From: Herpomyces periplanetae
Taxonomy: Eukaryota; Ascomycota; Laboulbeniomycetes; Herpomycetales; Herpomycetaceae
Assembly (NCBI GenBank): GCA_009733715.1
Contig: WMKJ01000019.1
Location: 93,617-157,616, forward strand
Direction of reading: 5' to 3'
DNA length: 64,000 nt
Shown: one piece after another, positions 41,634-52,498 of the stretch
Numbering within the stretch: the stretch's first letter is position 1
Layout: each line of letters starts with the position of its first letter
Notes under the pieces: model-generated
What the model was told of the DNA's origin: nothing
What the model saw: only the letters and a program-made list of their open reading frames with translations
The model's database searches: none
Position numbers and translations under genes: made by a program

Positions 41634-43715
41634 TTAAAAATTCATTAAATCACGCCCGAATAGCGATCGGTAAAACCAATCCATAATCAAATTAAGCCGT
41701 GCTCGAAAACTGACCCCTTGAATAAAGTATACACTCCTCCACAGGTACATAGCCCACAACCCTCCCATCCAATCGTGCCCTTTACTAAGATCAAACACTG
41801 CCGCATTTCCCACATAAGCCAAACTACCCAAATGTCGATACTCAAAAGGTCGATACGCTTCCTCCTCAAGCAATCTTGAATAAAGTAAATACCCCTGATT
41901 CCCATTCAACACGGCTAACCGATTAAATAATTTCGCTAAATACTTTCCCTGTTGATGGGCTCGTTGTGCTGTAGCAGGTAATGTCGTCAACTTTGAATCG
42001 ATTTGTTGAATCAATTCATACAATTCTCCCAAGTCTAACGTTCCACTATTGTCATGGTCATAACTTCTAAAAAGTGTATCAAGCCCGCGGAGATGTTGGG
42101 AAGCCTGAGGAAATTTCTTTCGAGCTAATTGGGCTAATAGTATCCAATCGCGATATGTTAATTGCACTTTGGCCGGATCTTGTCCATTTTTAGTAGCAAC
42201 ATCCACTACAAACTTCATTAATTCCTCCGATATCTTATTTTGTACAGTAGAGCAATCCCCGATAGCATACACTTCTCCCAGAGGAGTTCCAATCAGTCTT
42301 AAGTAAGAATCGGTGTCTAGTGCTCTTGCATTCTTCTGATGATTGACTAACTTGTCACGAATGGTCTTTGACAAGGGAGCTTGCGCAATACCAGTTGACC
42401 ATAAACAAAACCCTGCATCTAATTCGTGAAGTGTGGTTTGTTTATTCTCATCCTTTTGAGTATAAATAACTCGATCTGGAAGCACTTCCACCACACGTGC
42501 ATTCGTCAAAACATTGACGGAATCACGTTTAAACCTTTGTTCAACAAATCTTGAAACTGCTTCGTCGTACGTATTAAGAATATGTGATTGACACTGTAGT
42601 ATATGAACCGATATTTTTTGTCGTAAAACTTTTGGAAAATCTCGAAATAAATCTTCGTTTAACAAGTCATAAAGTTCGGCTGCAAATTCGACTCCCGTTG
42701 GCCCACCACCGCATATAACAAATGAAAGTAATCGACTTCTCTCTTTTTCGGAAATATGTGGTAAACTTGCCAATTCAAGATTCTTTATTATTTTGTCACG
42801 AACATCACAAGCATTTCCAATGGTCTTTAGGAAATAACAATTCTCCAGACCTTTACATCCATGGCTATCCGATACCGAACCAATACTAATAACTAATTTA
42901 TCGTAAGGAAGATACATTCGCTCAACTTTATCTCCATCGGTATGACATTCTACCTCCACCAATTTATCGGAAAATTCAATATCCACGGCTGATCCCATTA
43001 AAAAGTATCCATTTAGACGATGAATAATCCGCCTAACTGGTTCAACAATTGATCGGGTACTCAAAGTTCCTACAGCTGCACTGGGCAACAATGGTGTAAA
43101 GCAAAAATGATTACTCGGACTGATCACTACCACTTCATACTCATCCGATTTAAGGTTATTTAAAAGCCCAACTGAACCCCAGCCTGATCCCAGGATGACT
43201 AATCTGGGTTTGCGGAAAGTTTGTTGGTCCGAGGAGATGACAGGGTCGACAGGGTGGGGATTTTTGGGTAATTCGTAAAGGATAGGTAAATTCTTCGGTC
43301 CTCCATTGCGTGGTGTAGTATAATGGTGGATTTGTGACGCGAGGTCATGAGAGCTGGTAGGTTTCAAGTTGTATGTGGATGCATCGTATAAGAAGATCCC
43401 AGTAACAATAAGGGTTCCGGTAGCTAATACAGTAAACGAGAACCAAACTACCCTTTTATACATCAATTTGACATGATGAGCAAGTTTGTTAGATAAAGGA
43501 ATGGAGGGTAGCTTATTAAAGCGTGTAGGAAAGTGAGAAAATTGTCGAAAGTTAGATTGCGAATTTATAAAAAAGGTAGAATGAGAATATCCAAGAATAG
43601 AAATAGAGGACGGTGGAACGTGTAGTTTGTATTTTTGAATAGATCTTAAACCATATTTCATTCTTCCATGACTGAATAAGGTAGAGTAAGATTTGGTTAA
43701 TATTTGTCTTGACAT
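41634..43715 (-). CDS. NDE1: External alternative NADH dehydrogenase with EF-hand (NDE type)
   Basis: Type II NADH:ubiquinone oxidoreductase of the mitochondrial inner membrane, non-proton-pumping. Single exon, 693 aa. The N-terminus is Arg/Ser/Tyr-rich (mitochondrial presequence), followed by one TM (residues about 88-112). First dinucleotide site: RLVILGSGWGSVGLLNNL, then VVISPSNHFCFTPLLPSAAVGT. Second site: FVICGGGPTGVEFAAEL. VYAIGDCS (FAD) and the C-terminal block LGSLAYVGNAAVFDL with WRSVYFIQ membrane anchor follow. Between these is a canonical EF-hand loop DHDNSGTLDLGE, as in fungal and plant external NADPH/NADH dehydrogenases that respond to calcium. The TM plus EF-hand suggest the intermembrane-space face. 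Confidence 0.95.
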   Translation of the reverse strand: MSRQILTKSYSTLFSHGRMKYGLRSIQKYKLHVPPSSISILGYSHSTFFINSQSNFRQFSHFPTRFNKLPSIPLSNKLAHHVKLMYKRVVWFSFTVLATGTLIVTGIFLYDASTYNLKPTSSHDLASQIHHYTTPRNGGPKNLPILYELPKNPHPVDPVISSDQQTFRKPRLVILGSGWGSVGLLNNLKSDEYEVVVISPSNHFCFTPLLPSAAVGTLSTRSIVEPVRRIIHRLNGYFLMGSAVDIEFSDKLVEVECHTDGDKVERMYLPYDKLVISIGSVSDSHGCKGLENCYFLKTIGNACDVRDKIIKNLELASLPHISEKERSRLLSFVICGGGPTGVEFAAELYDLLNEDLFRDFPKVLRQKISVHILQCQSHILNTYDEAVSRFVEQRFKRDSVNVLTNARVVEVLPDRVIYTQKDENKQTTLHELDAGFCLWSTGIAQAPLSKTIRDKLVNHQKNARALDTDSYLRLIGTPLGEVYAIGDCSTVQNKISEELMKFVVDVATKNGQDPAKVQLTYRDWILLAQLARKKFPQASQHLRGLDTLFRSYDHDNSGTLDLGELYELIQQIDSKLTTLPATAQRAHQQGKYLAKLFNRLAVLNGNQGYLLYSRLLEEEAYRPFEYRHLGSLAYVGNAAVFDLSKGHDWMGGLWAMYLWRSVYFIQGVSFRARLNLIMDWFYRSLFGRDLMNF

Positions 43716-44556
43716 ATTTAACCTTAAAAGTTAATAGAAAAGTGTAGAATATAATCTTTTAAGAATTATCAAGGATTTAGATAAAATACACAGCATTTCA
43801 CGTTTGAACAAAAAAAAATTTGCACCAATTATTCGCGTTGGAATAGTCCAAAATATAAAATAGTATGAAGACAATGCAATGAAAATATAAACCTTAAAAA
43901 TGTCCAATCCTTTCATCGTAACACATCAGTTCCACTTATATATTACATTCCCTAAGTACGCCCCAGAACTGTATGACTAATCTAGCGCATGGTTGAGCTT
44001 AGTCAGATTTCCAGTAATAGCATTTCGGGAAATAATTCTTCCGCACCCGTCTCTACCTTGATCACGTGTCGAGTGTATAGGCCACGTGATGCCCAAGGCG
44101 GGTTCAAGGGGAGTTTGGGTGGGAGGGAAGGATTCGATGGAAAAATTTTGGAAATATATATACTGCGGAGGGTTTTTTAGCGTTTACGTATACAACAATG
44201 GTAGATTTTGTGAATTTCAGTTCGTAGTATATAACTAAACTTATAATACATTAAATGCATATTTCTGTTGATTTATAATCAATCATTTCGAGCTTCTCTT
44301 TCTATTTCTCATCACCATGTTATCTTCGTTCATGTATACTTTGCATGTCTTAATCCATTATAACAATCTCTAATTATACATTTCAAAACAAGATTTCAAT
44401 ATTAACATTCGCCAAAAAATGAAATATGGTACTAAGTCGAAAAAATTATTCCTTCCCTTCTCCTATCAAAGAGTTATATGATTAACAAAATTTTATATTT
44501 CCAGGGAAATATTAGAACTTTGAAAAATACCTATTCAGCTCACGCGGGTACTTAAT
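43716..44556. other. Intergenic between NADH dehydrogenase start and PAT1 stop
   Basis: 841 bp. A pair of CACGTG boxes at 44063 and 44083. A 61-codon minus-strand ORF from 43914 (MKGLDIFK) has a hydrophobic first half, but no relative I know; not called as a gene. Confidence 0.5.
44063..44088. promoter_or_regulatory. Paired CACGTG boxes upstream of alternative NADH dehydrogenase
   Basis: CACGTG at 44063-44068 and 44083-44088, spaced by 20 bp (two helical turns), 348 and 368 bp upstream of the ATG at 43715. Both have a TCACGTG(T) or CCACGTGA context. Confidence 0.45.
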
Positions 44557-47500
44557 TTACAGCATATCAACATCAAATCCAAGTCCGCGTAAAAATAAGT
44601 TGACCTTTTGAAGTATGGGAAATCCTTCATCTCCTGGCATTTGCCTCGCTGCTTGAACAATCCTCATAACGTGATCTTTTACACCGATAACTAACCGTTG
44701 TTGTTGATCTGGTGATGCGGCTACGCCCACTGCCGCCAAAAATTGCCATGTATGCATATCATCATGTTCATCTTTGCAATCCTTTGTATGTGGTGATGGT
44801 GAATCCCAAAATATTGACGGTAAACTTGATTCCAATGCAATAAAAAGATCATTAAAGATCTCTCGATATGCCGCCAAATCCACCAAAACCGTCTCACTAT
44901 TATCTCCTGTATTATTCTCAGTAACTGTCGTATTAACCAAGGATTCCTTGAGAACTTCCGCTCGACTTATAAACATTGTCAGTACTTCCTGGCCTACCCG
45001 TGTACACACTACCCGGGATATATTGTTTTCCCCGACAAAAATACTTAACAATCCAACTAACACGGGCAAAGTTAAGCCTGAAACCAGTACAAAAAGGTGT
45101 GGAAGTATAACTCGACAAAAATGAGAAATGTCTCTTCTCAACTTAGCCGGTAACCGATTCTTCTGGTTCGGTAGTCCATAATATACAACTCGAAGTTTCT
45201 CAAATTGACTAACAATTAAACTTAATATCTTAAGTTTTTGTACATCAAACGTATGTCGAAATATTCGTGGTAAAGCCATAACACCCTTCGGTCGTGAAAG
45301 TAAATGAATAAACGGATGTATTGAACCAGATCTACTTGACAAATTAGTCTCAATCGTGAAGTTATCACCCTTTCAAATGTACTTTTATGTAGATTTGAAG
45401 AAAATTAAAACATACCCTTTCTGGTCGTTACCTTCTCCAAGGCCTAATTTATCATATAGTCTTCCATTCAACAGTAATAATTGTCTATTCCACAGCTCGT
45501 TAGTCCCTTCATCAGTTAATGCTTCCGGTAGAGGTTTTGCTAATTTGTTGGGTAGTAATTGTTCATGATCATCCAACTCAATTAAAATGGAATAAACACT
45601 TTCCAACCTTGCTAAGCACACTTTATTTAGGGCCCACATTTGACTACAGGAATATGATTCAATATCTTTGCCTTTTTCATATCGTATATTGAACATATCC
45701 GGCTTAATAGTTAACATAAGCTTCGGTGTCTTAGCATTGGAAAATGCCACTGTTCCAAGGCTACCTTGGAACGATATTTGAGAATTTTTCGGGCGAGCTT
45801 TAGCTGCTTCCACTGCTCTTACAACCTGCTGTTCCATTCTCATGAAACTTGAGTGAAAATAGTCCTTCCAACTCAATTCATCTTTGAGGGGAAAGTTGGA
45901 ATTCTCTGGATAACCTGTATCGGACGATGCACCTGCTTCACTACGAAGTCGTCGATTTCGCCAAAATGCCCGAAAATAAAAATCATCTCGAAACACGTAT
46001 TCATCATCAATAAGTTCAATTCCTCCAACTACAGAGACAAGTTGTTTCAGTTGAACTCGAAATATGTAATTCTTATCTTGTACTGTCATTAATCCCGAAT
46101 AACGACCAGCAACACGATAATGTCCTCTGGGTCCACGACGTCCTCCACCGTAATTTCGTTCTGACTGATCTCTGCTGTGTTGTCCATGTCCAAGATTGTT
46201 GGGCCCGTATGTCGGATGATTCCGAGATGACTGTTCACGATACGGTCCACAGTCTGATCCTCTAGTATGATAACGTTGTTGAAGAGTAATGCGCTGATTA
46301 TTGGGGGGTGTATTAACTTGTCCACGACTTGTGTAAACTAACGAATTGTTGGCGTATGATGAAGAGGCCTGCCTAACACCATACCTTTGGATAGCTGAGG
46401 ACAACTGATTCGTTGAAGGGCGTAACGTTTCGTAGGGAGACTGCTGATGGGGTTGCTGTTGTGGTTGCTGCAGGGTAGATGTTAATTGGGAAACTGTTTC
46501 AAGTTCAATTAATGATGTATGGTTTGAAGCAAAGTTTCGTGGTGGTCGGGAAATGGAATCGCCTACGTCTTGCGGTTGATAAACCACATGAGGATGTATT
46601 TTTGGCGAAACATAAGGCGAGCGAGATTGATAAATGCCGTAATTATGTTTTCGTGATGTAAAATAGTTTTGTTGGCCTTCAAATGTCGCATTATTGGGAA
46701 GGTGATAGAGTGGAGATTGAGTAGAATGATTCAACAAAGCAGGTTGAGAGTTTGATTCAAGGTTAGCGTGTAAATTTTTCATTAGGATGTCATTAGTATT
46801 AGCTGTATTTGGATGGAGGTTGGCAAAATTGTATCTTGTGCCATCCAGATTTTGAGGGGTTTCATGATGGGATATGTTGACTTCAGCAGCCTCAGTTGTT
46901 GAAGGTACGGCGAGGTTGACGACAGAGCATGCATTGGATTGACGATTAGTGTAAAGTGGACGGGCATTGGGGGAAACACCGGATTGACGATGAGGAAAGG
47001 AGGAATCAACCCCCGAAGTAGGACCGAGATTGAAGGGGAAACTAGAGTTGGTAGTGGTGGTAGTATTGGGTAGCTGATGAGCAATTTGGGCGTGCATCAT
47101 TTCTTCAAGCTGAGTGACACTTAACATTTTTGGCTCTTCCGAGGGAGTGCGACGGAAAAAAGTGGGAGTTTTACAAGGAATTCCCCACAGATCAGCGTCA
47201 ACCTCCAAATGAGGTATGGTTGAAGTTTCCTTGACGTAAGACTGAGAGATGGGATTTCGATGAAAATGGGGAGAAGCATGATTACCACTAGCATAAGAGT
47301 GATGATCATGATTTGTAGCGGAAAGGGCTGAAGCAAGGGCAGGTGAAGAGTTGGAAGTAGATTGGGTGGGCTGAGAAATGCCAAGAACTCGGGCGGTTTG
47401 ACCGGAAAAGTCAAAATCACAACCGATGGGGGAATTATCATTGGAAGAACCACCGAATGTAACATCGTTTAACGCATCAACGGATTCATCGAGTAACTCG

Positions 47501-47671
47501 TTTATATCGTTAGATTGGTCATTACTGTTATACCTGAATAAGAGTGTGTGAGATGATGCTAAATGGTTGAAATAGAGAAACTATCAGGATGAAATGTAGG
47601 TAGATAAGGTTAACTTACGAATCGATTTTATCGGTTAAACGATAATTCAATCCTAGTGGATTGGCAGCCAT
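44557..47671 (-). CDS. PAT1: mRNA decapping activator and translation repressor Pat1
   Basis: Bridges the Lsm1-7 ring, Dhh1 and the decapping enzyme in P-bodies. Exons 47671-47619, 47533-45416 and 45334-44557 close to 982 aa. The start MAANPLGLNYRL leads to NDINELLDESVDALNDVTFGG, the N-terminal Dhh1-binding-like block. A long Asn/Gln/Pro/Ser-rich middle follows, then RGPRGHYRVAGRYSGLMT and LMTVQDKNYIFRVQLKQL, the segment before the C-terminal domain. The last exon gives the alpha-solenoid domain (PKGVMALPRIFRHTF, HLFVLVSGLTLPVLVGL). The final intron has a CACTAAT-like branch (GACTAAT) and the short exon 1 is 53 nt. A CACGTG box lies 350 bp upstream. Confidence 0.93.
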
Positions 47672-48020
47672 TTCTAAGAGTGAAATATGAATTAATGAGA
47701 ATAAAATTCAAAATGAAAAAGAAAAGGTAAATAGGATGGATAAATTTTGAACGAATCAGTCGTGTATAAAGAAATAAAAAAATTGGTGCGTGAATAGTCA
47801 CGCAAAAAAATTAGCAAAATTTAAAGTGAAGTAAAAAAGTTAAGAAATAGACGTGAATTACAACAATGAATCAACACAAGGGGCGAATGAACCCGGAAAA
47901 AATGTTAATTAGAATAAAAAAGATGGAAAAGTTGTAATTTTCAATGTAGATGAGTGAGTACAAGGATGAAACTTTCACGATGGCAAGTCTCGGGCAAAAC
48001 CTTTGGTTAAGAGATCGTAT

Positions 48021-48026
48021 CACGTG
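48021..48026. promoter_or_regulatory. CACGTG box upstream of PAT1
   Basis: ATCACGTGAC context, 350 bp upstream of the PAT1 ATG, nearly the same distance as the box ahead of the NADH dehydrogenase gene. Confidence 0.4.
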
Positions 48027-48726
48027 ACTATAAAGGGTTTCCTCTGGGAGGGAGAGTGAAGGGGTGCAGTTGGTGGTTTAACGAGCTGGATAGAATGGTA
48101 GACTGGAACACAGGAAATTAGTTGGGAAATATTAGGATAAATCGGTAATCTTGTTTAAAAAGAAAGATGGGAGAAAAAGAGGGTAGATAGCCGAGTTTGA
48201 GAAGTGTGAATCTCGGTAGGCGGCAGAAGTACGGCACGCGGAAGACGGGTATAAGATGAAAATTTTGAAGGAAAAAGGGTGAGAGCAGCTTATGAGAAAT
48301 ACCCGTAATAGTATTATATATCAATGTACACCCTTATAGTAAGTCAAGTTAACTTTGCCAAAGTAACCCTCAATATTATCATGGATAAATCCATAGAAAT
48401 TTTGTATTTATTTGATACTCTTTTATTACATAATCAAAGATTGGACTTGTGTTTCAGTTATGCAGTGGAAGGGGTATTATGCTCAACAGGTGGTTAACAG
48501 TAAACGGGTCAGGGTTGGTAGCCAGTACTGATCGTGTCAAACTATTTTACTGATGGGTGGTATCTTACTATCCAGTTTAGCTTACATATATTCCTCCCCA
48601 TTACCATACTCTGGACCTCAATCATTCTACGTCATTCACTATCCGGTTCTATGACACAGTAATAGTGCAAGGTTTTCTGTAAATAAAAAAGTAAACCGAG
48701 AGAAGTACACTAGAAGGCACAACGAA

Positions 48727-48927
48727 ATGAGATTTTACAAAATACCATTTTACCCATTTGATCTTATAAACTTGACCTTTATTTCATACATACTCGTTAA
48801 ATTTCACCCAATTTGCTTAATTGAGAACTGTTCCAACATCCCCAATGATCATATGACATCATCTCAGTGTAGTTGTGACGGATCTGTGAGGAAGGTTATC
48901 ACGGGAGGGAAGTGTACGGACAGCTAA
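48727..48927 (+). CDS. Possible small Cys-containing peptide
   Basis: 66 codons with ATG. A hydrophobic N-terminal half (residues 12-32) is followed by Cys residues in CLIENCSN, SQCSCDG and GGKCTDS. It could be a secreted Cys-rich peptide or a chance ORF; no Kozak-like or intron evidence supports it. Confidence 0.15.
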   Translation: MRFYKIPFYPFDLINLTFISYILVKFHPICLIENCSNIPNDHMTSSQCSCDGSVRKVITGGKCTDS

Positions 48928-49781
48928 TTTGACTAGACCGGTTCAGTTGATAATTCATGCTTGGATCTAGCTATTAATATTTATACTTGCATAGGTAGCG
49001 ATGAGTTTTTAATTTATCCTGGTATGGCTATACATGCATATTCATGGAAAAATAGTCGATCATGTCCATGTAGAAAGCAAAACATATTGCTAATTGATTG
49101 TGCCTGATATACACAGGACGATTACTTGATTTATTCATTTTCTCCTTGAATAATTAGGTGGGAAAAATTTATAGTGTGGAATATGCATACGATTGGCCAA
49201 CTTTAGTTATAAGCTATGATATTTAGTTAACAGTTTCTCCTTGCAGCCTAATCAACTTATCTAGTATACCCAAAATAGTAACAATATTAATTATGCAGGT
49301 AAAAAAATTATCCGGTTAATGCTACTTCCGTACAATAGGTAAATTGGCCTCTTTTGGGATTTACAAAGTCCTCTCATAGTTTACGTAGCAGCAGCCCTTA
49401 TCTTCATAGTTTAGCGCTTGCCATTTAAGTTAGATATTTTATAATGTTATTGGGATAAATCGGATCATCATAGTTATTGCTACAAAGTAGAATGGTTAAT
49501 TAAAAGTAAAATTTATAGTCATTACTAGGAAAGATTTATCCTTTAAACTCATTAAACAATAACATCCAATTACTTCTCAGGAGTCATCAAGGATGCTATA
49601 CGACAAGACTTAGTTATGTAGGCAATTCTACATAGATATGGGCAAAAACCCGATCTGTTTTTTGATTTTGGAATAATAGTCTCATAAAATTGTTCGATTA
49701 AACATGAAATTGAACAAGTTCAATTTGAAAGATTAAAATCATCATTAACCCGAAAATTTCAATTTCGTCTTACACCAAGCT

Positions 49782-49787
49782 CACGTG
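49782..49787. promoter_or_regulatory. CACGTG box
   Basis: CTCACGTGAA context in the gene-free interval. Near-match CACGTCACG follows at about 49813. Confidence 0.3.
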
Positions 49788-50026
49788 AATTTTCACAGGC
49801 CGACCATTACGCCACGTCACGTTACTTATAACTGGGCTACGTTATGATGTAACGCGTATTGCTGATAATGATATTTGTATACTAGCATGGTCACTTTTCT
49901 AAACGATTCTACTGCTACGTTTAACTTAGTAAATATACAATCTAAATCACTTTGTACATGTAAAATCTTTTCTTCAAATTATCTACGAGTCTCTACACTG
50001 AAATATTAACCAAACTTCTACAAAGT

Positions 50027-50063
50027 CACGTGGACAAGATCCCCAGTCAGGCAGCCGCACGTG
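50027..50063. promoter_or_regulatory. Paired CACGTG boxes downstream of PDI
   Basis: CACGTG at 50027-50032 and 50058-50063, spaced 31 bp (three turns). They lie 3' of the PDI gene, so their target is unclear; an unannotated transcript nearby is possible. Confidence 0.35.
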
Positions 50064-50250
50064 ACAATGGGATTTTGGGTGTTGGAGGTTTCGACGGTTG
50101 TTAGGAACTAAGAGGTTGCAAGATTTTGAAGTGACGCTGTATCTTACACAAAGGAATTAATTGACATATTCATAGCAAATTTTGAAATATACTAATTTTT
50201 CATGACTAAGCTTTTGTCTTGTTTGTGTGCTGAGGGCTTGTTTTGTGAAG

Positions 50251-51686
50251 TTAAAGTTCATCATGGGGTTCAGCTGAAGATGATTTTCCGGAATCCTTAG
50301 ACTTGTTTTTACCCAAAAGCGAACTAGGCAGATTTTGCTTAATTCCCTGCCCCAAACGAATTAGATCTATCCATTCATCCACATCTTGGAATGTAAACTC
50401 AGGTTTATCATACCTGGCCCACCAAGACTTTTTTCCACTGATCAATATCACGTTAACATTGTCCTCGGGCAGGTTCATCGCTTTTCCTATTGAATCAAAA
50501 GATTCATGATTAATTGAAACGACGGATAAATCAAACAACTTTTTTCCACGAGACGAATATTTCTGATAAACTTTCTCCACACTTTTAAGTGCATCTTGAG
50601 TTATCGCATTATCACCGGAACCAGGCAGTGGCAACAATACTACTAGACATAGAGGGGAATCACTTTGCAAACAGCCCTGTTCAAATGGAAGATCTTTTTT
50701 CTTATTAGAGGATTTTGACTGGGCTGATGGGGGAGGCAGTAACTTTTCGGGATAGTCTTGTGTCAAAGCATCTCGATTTGCCATGGAAACTTGTGTTATA
50801 AATTCAAATAATTTTAAACGCTTAGCTTGACCATTGTATATTAACCCGGGTTTATCACCACCGGGTAGGAGAATTATAGTTGGAACATTATACACTCCAA
50901 ATGTACTCATAATAGTGTCATCGGTACTTTTAACTACGCCAAATGAAACTTGCCCGAGAAAATCAATGGCTAAAGATCGAATCAATGGACTGATGGCATC
51001 TTTGTCACTGAACACCATTAATTTAGCTGTGTCATTCTTTTCCTTTAACCAGTCATTGATGTTCTTTTTGTTAAGTCTTTCGACGTGATTAGGTATACTA
51101 TACAAAGTATTTTCCGTTATAGCTGTAACAGTACGCGCATCATTATATTCTTTTATCATGGGAGCGCCTTTTCTGTTTCGACTGAAAATTTTAAGCGTAG
51201 GGAATCCCTTGACACCCATTTTTGAGCATATTGGCTTGTTCTTTTCATCATCACAGTCTATAGCTGCAACTTGCACATAATCTTGTAACTGTTTTCCAAC
51301 TTTAAGGTAGGTAGGTTTAAGTTGCTTGCAATGACCACACCATGGTGCAAAAAATCTAGTTATTAGTAAGCATATAGTTGTTTTACTCAATTAATATATA
51401 GTTCTGTGCAGCACTGCTTTATGTTAACTTACTCGACAATCTGTTCGGGCGATAATCAAGTACAGTTAGATTTTGTGCACCATATTAGCAATGGGTAAAA
51501 TATTCGAGCAAATAAATTTAGATATACACGAAAACGTACGCTAGTGTGATTAGTATTTCTGATGATTCGTTCAAAATCAAGGTGATTTACAAGTTTAACG
51601 GGATCTTTTGTACTATACAGGCCTTCGATTCCCGTAAACGTTAATGCATATATCACGGACACAACAAACCGGGTAAAGTAAATCAT
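50251..51686 (-). CDS. MPD1: ER protein disulfide isomerase with C-terminal HDEL
   Basis: Thioredoxin-fold oxidoreductase of the ER lumen. Exons 51686-51540, 51433-51440 (only 8 nt) and 51355-50251 close exactly to 419 aa. The signal peptide covers residues 1-22. Exon 1 ends NTNHTS, the microexon supplies IV and two bases of E, and exon 3 continues FFAPWCGHCKQLKP, giving the classic VEFFAPWCGHC active site. A second thioredoxin-like region without CxxC (about 170-235, with VPTIILLPGG) follows, then a Lys/Ser spacer and a C-terminal domain ending HDEL, an ER-retention signal. Closest in type to yeast Mpd1 and P5/PDIA6-like proteins. The microexon is forced by homology: without it the conserved I/V-E before FFAPWC is lost. 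Confidence 0.9.
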
Positions 51687-52498
51687 TTTAAAAAGTAAGT
51701 TGACTCAGTAAATGAAAAATGATACGTATGCTTGATTGAATGAAATTAGAGGAAACAAAGTATAAATTAACGAAGAATGATTAGTCTGACCAAATCTCCT
51801 AGATTTAAAAAATAAGTCTAAATGTTCAAATATTAGTAGTTTAAGGAAGGGTATCACACGGGGAGCCCAACTTAAGTATAAGTATTCAATCAAGTTAATT
51901 TAGTATCATCGTGCAAAAAAATCAAACTACGAAAATTGGTTGTCCATATATAAAGTAATGGTACAATGTTGTACATCGTGAAAACATTTTCAAGACTTTC
52001 GTACTTAATGACAGATTGATACTATATCACGTGTATAAGAGTCACGTGGTGCTAGAGGAGATGGACATGGAACAATAGGGGAAGAAGGGGTAGGAATTGA
52101 TAGAAGTAATGAACCAAAGGGCAGTAAATTTATGTTGAATGAAACTAAATATTGTTGTTGATAGATACTATTACTTCATAGATCACATCAATGGCCATAT
52201 TTTTGCTATCCATCACTTTAATCAAGCTAGACAATTCAATACTCTGCATCCCCTTAGTGCATTAACGACAGTTCTACCACGTCGATAATGATTAGTCACG
52301 GTGAGAAAGGTCGGCTGGACGGTGAATTTTTATCCGGCGTATTTTGGCGTGTACGTGAGGTGAAGAATTGGGGTGTTCAAGGAGTTTCCTTTCGATATTT
52401 CAATTTTCCTAAAGAAACTCAAATTGGAAAATGATTATTGGTTGCGCCATATAGGTTTTTTATTTTGTGGGATAATTTTAATGTTTGTTTAGCATATA
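51687..52498. other. Divergent promoter of PDI and uL5m
   Basis: 812 bp without a gene. Two CACGTG boxes at 52028 and 52043. An ORF at 51705-51893 has no support. Confidence 0.55.
52028..52048. promoter_or_regulatory. Paired CACGTG boxes, bidirectional promoter
   Basis: CACGTG at 52028-52033 and 52043-52048, spaced 15 bp. They are 342 bp from the PDI start (-) and 451 bp from the uL5m start (+), so they may serve both genes. Confidence 0.45.

Larger units (their letters stand above)
47672..50250. other. 2.6-kb gene-free interval
   Basis: AT-rich DNA upstream of PAT1 and downstream of the PDI gene. CACGTG boxes at 48021, 49782, 50027 and 50058. One small + ORF (48727-48927, 66 codons, ATG start, five Cys after residue 25) could be a Cys-rich peptide, but there is no supporting motif. 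No transposon ends or RNA genes recognised. Confidence 0.5.

Noticed and set aside
43731-43916. 61-codon ORF with a hydrophobic start (MKGLDIFKVYIF)
   Set aside because: Has an ATG and one possible TM, but no family resemblance and a basic low-complexity end; lies in the NADH dehydrogenase upstream region.
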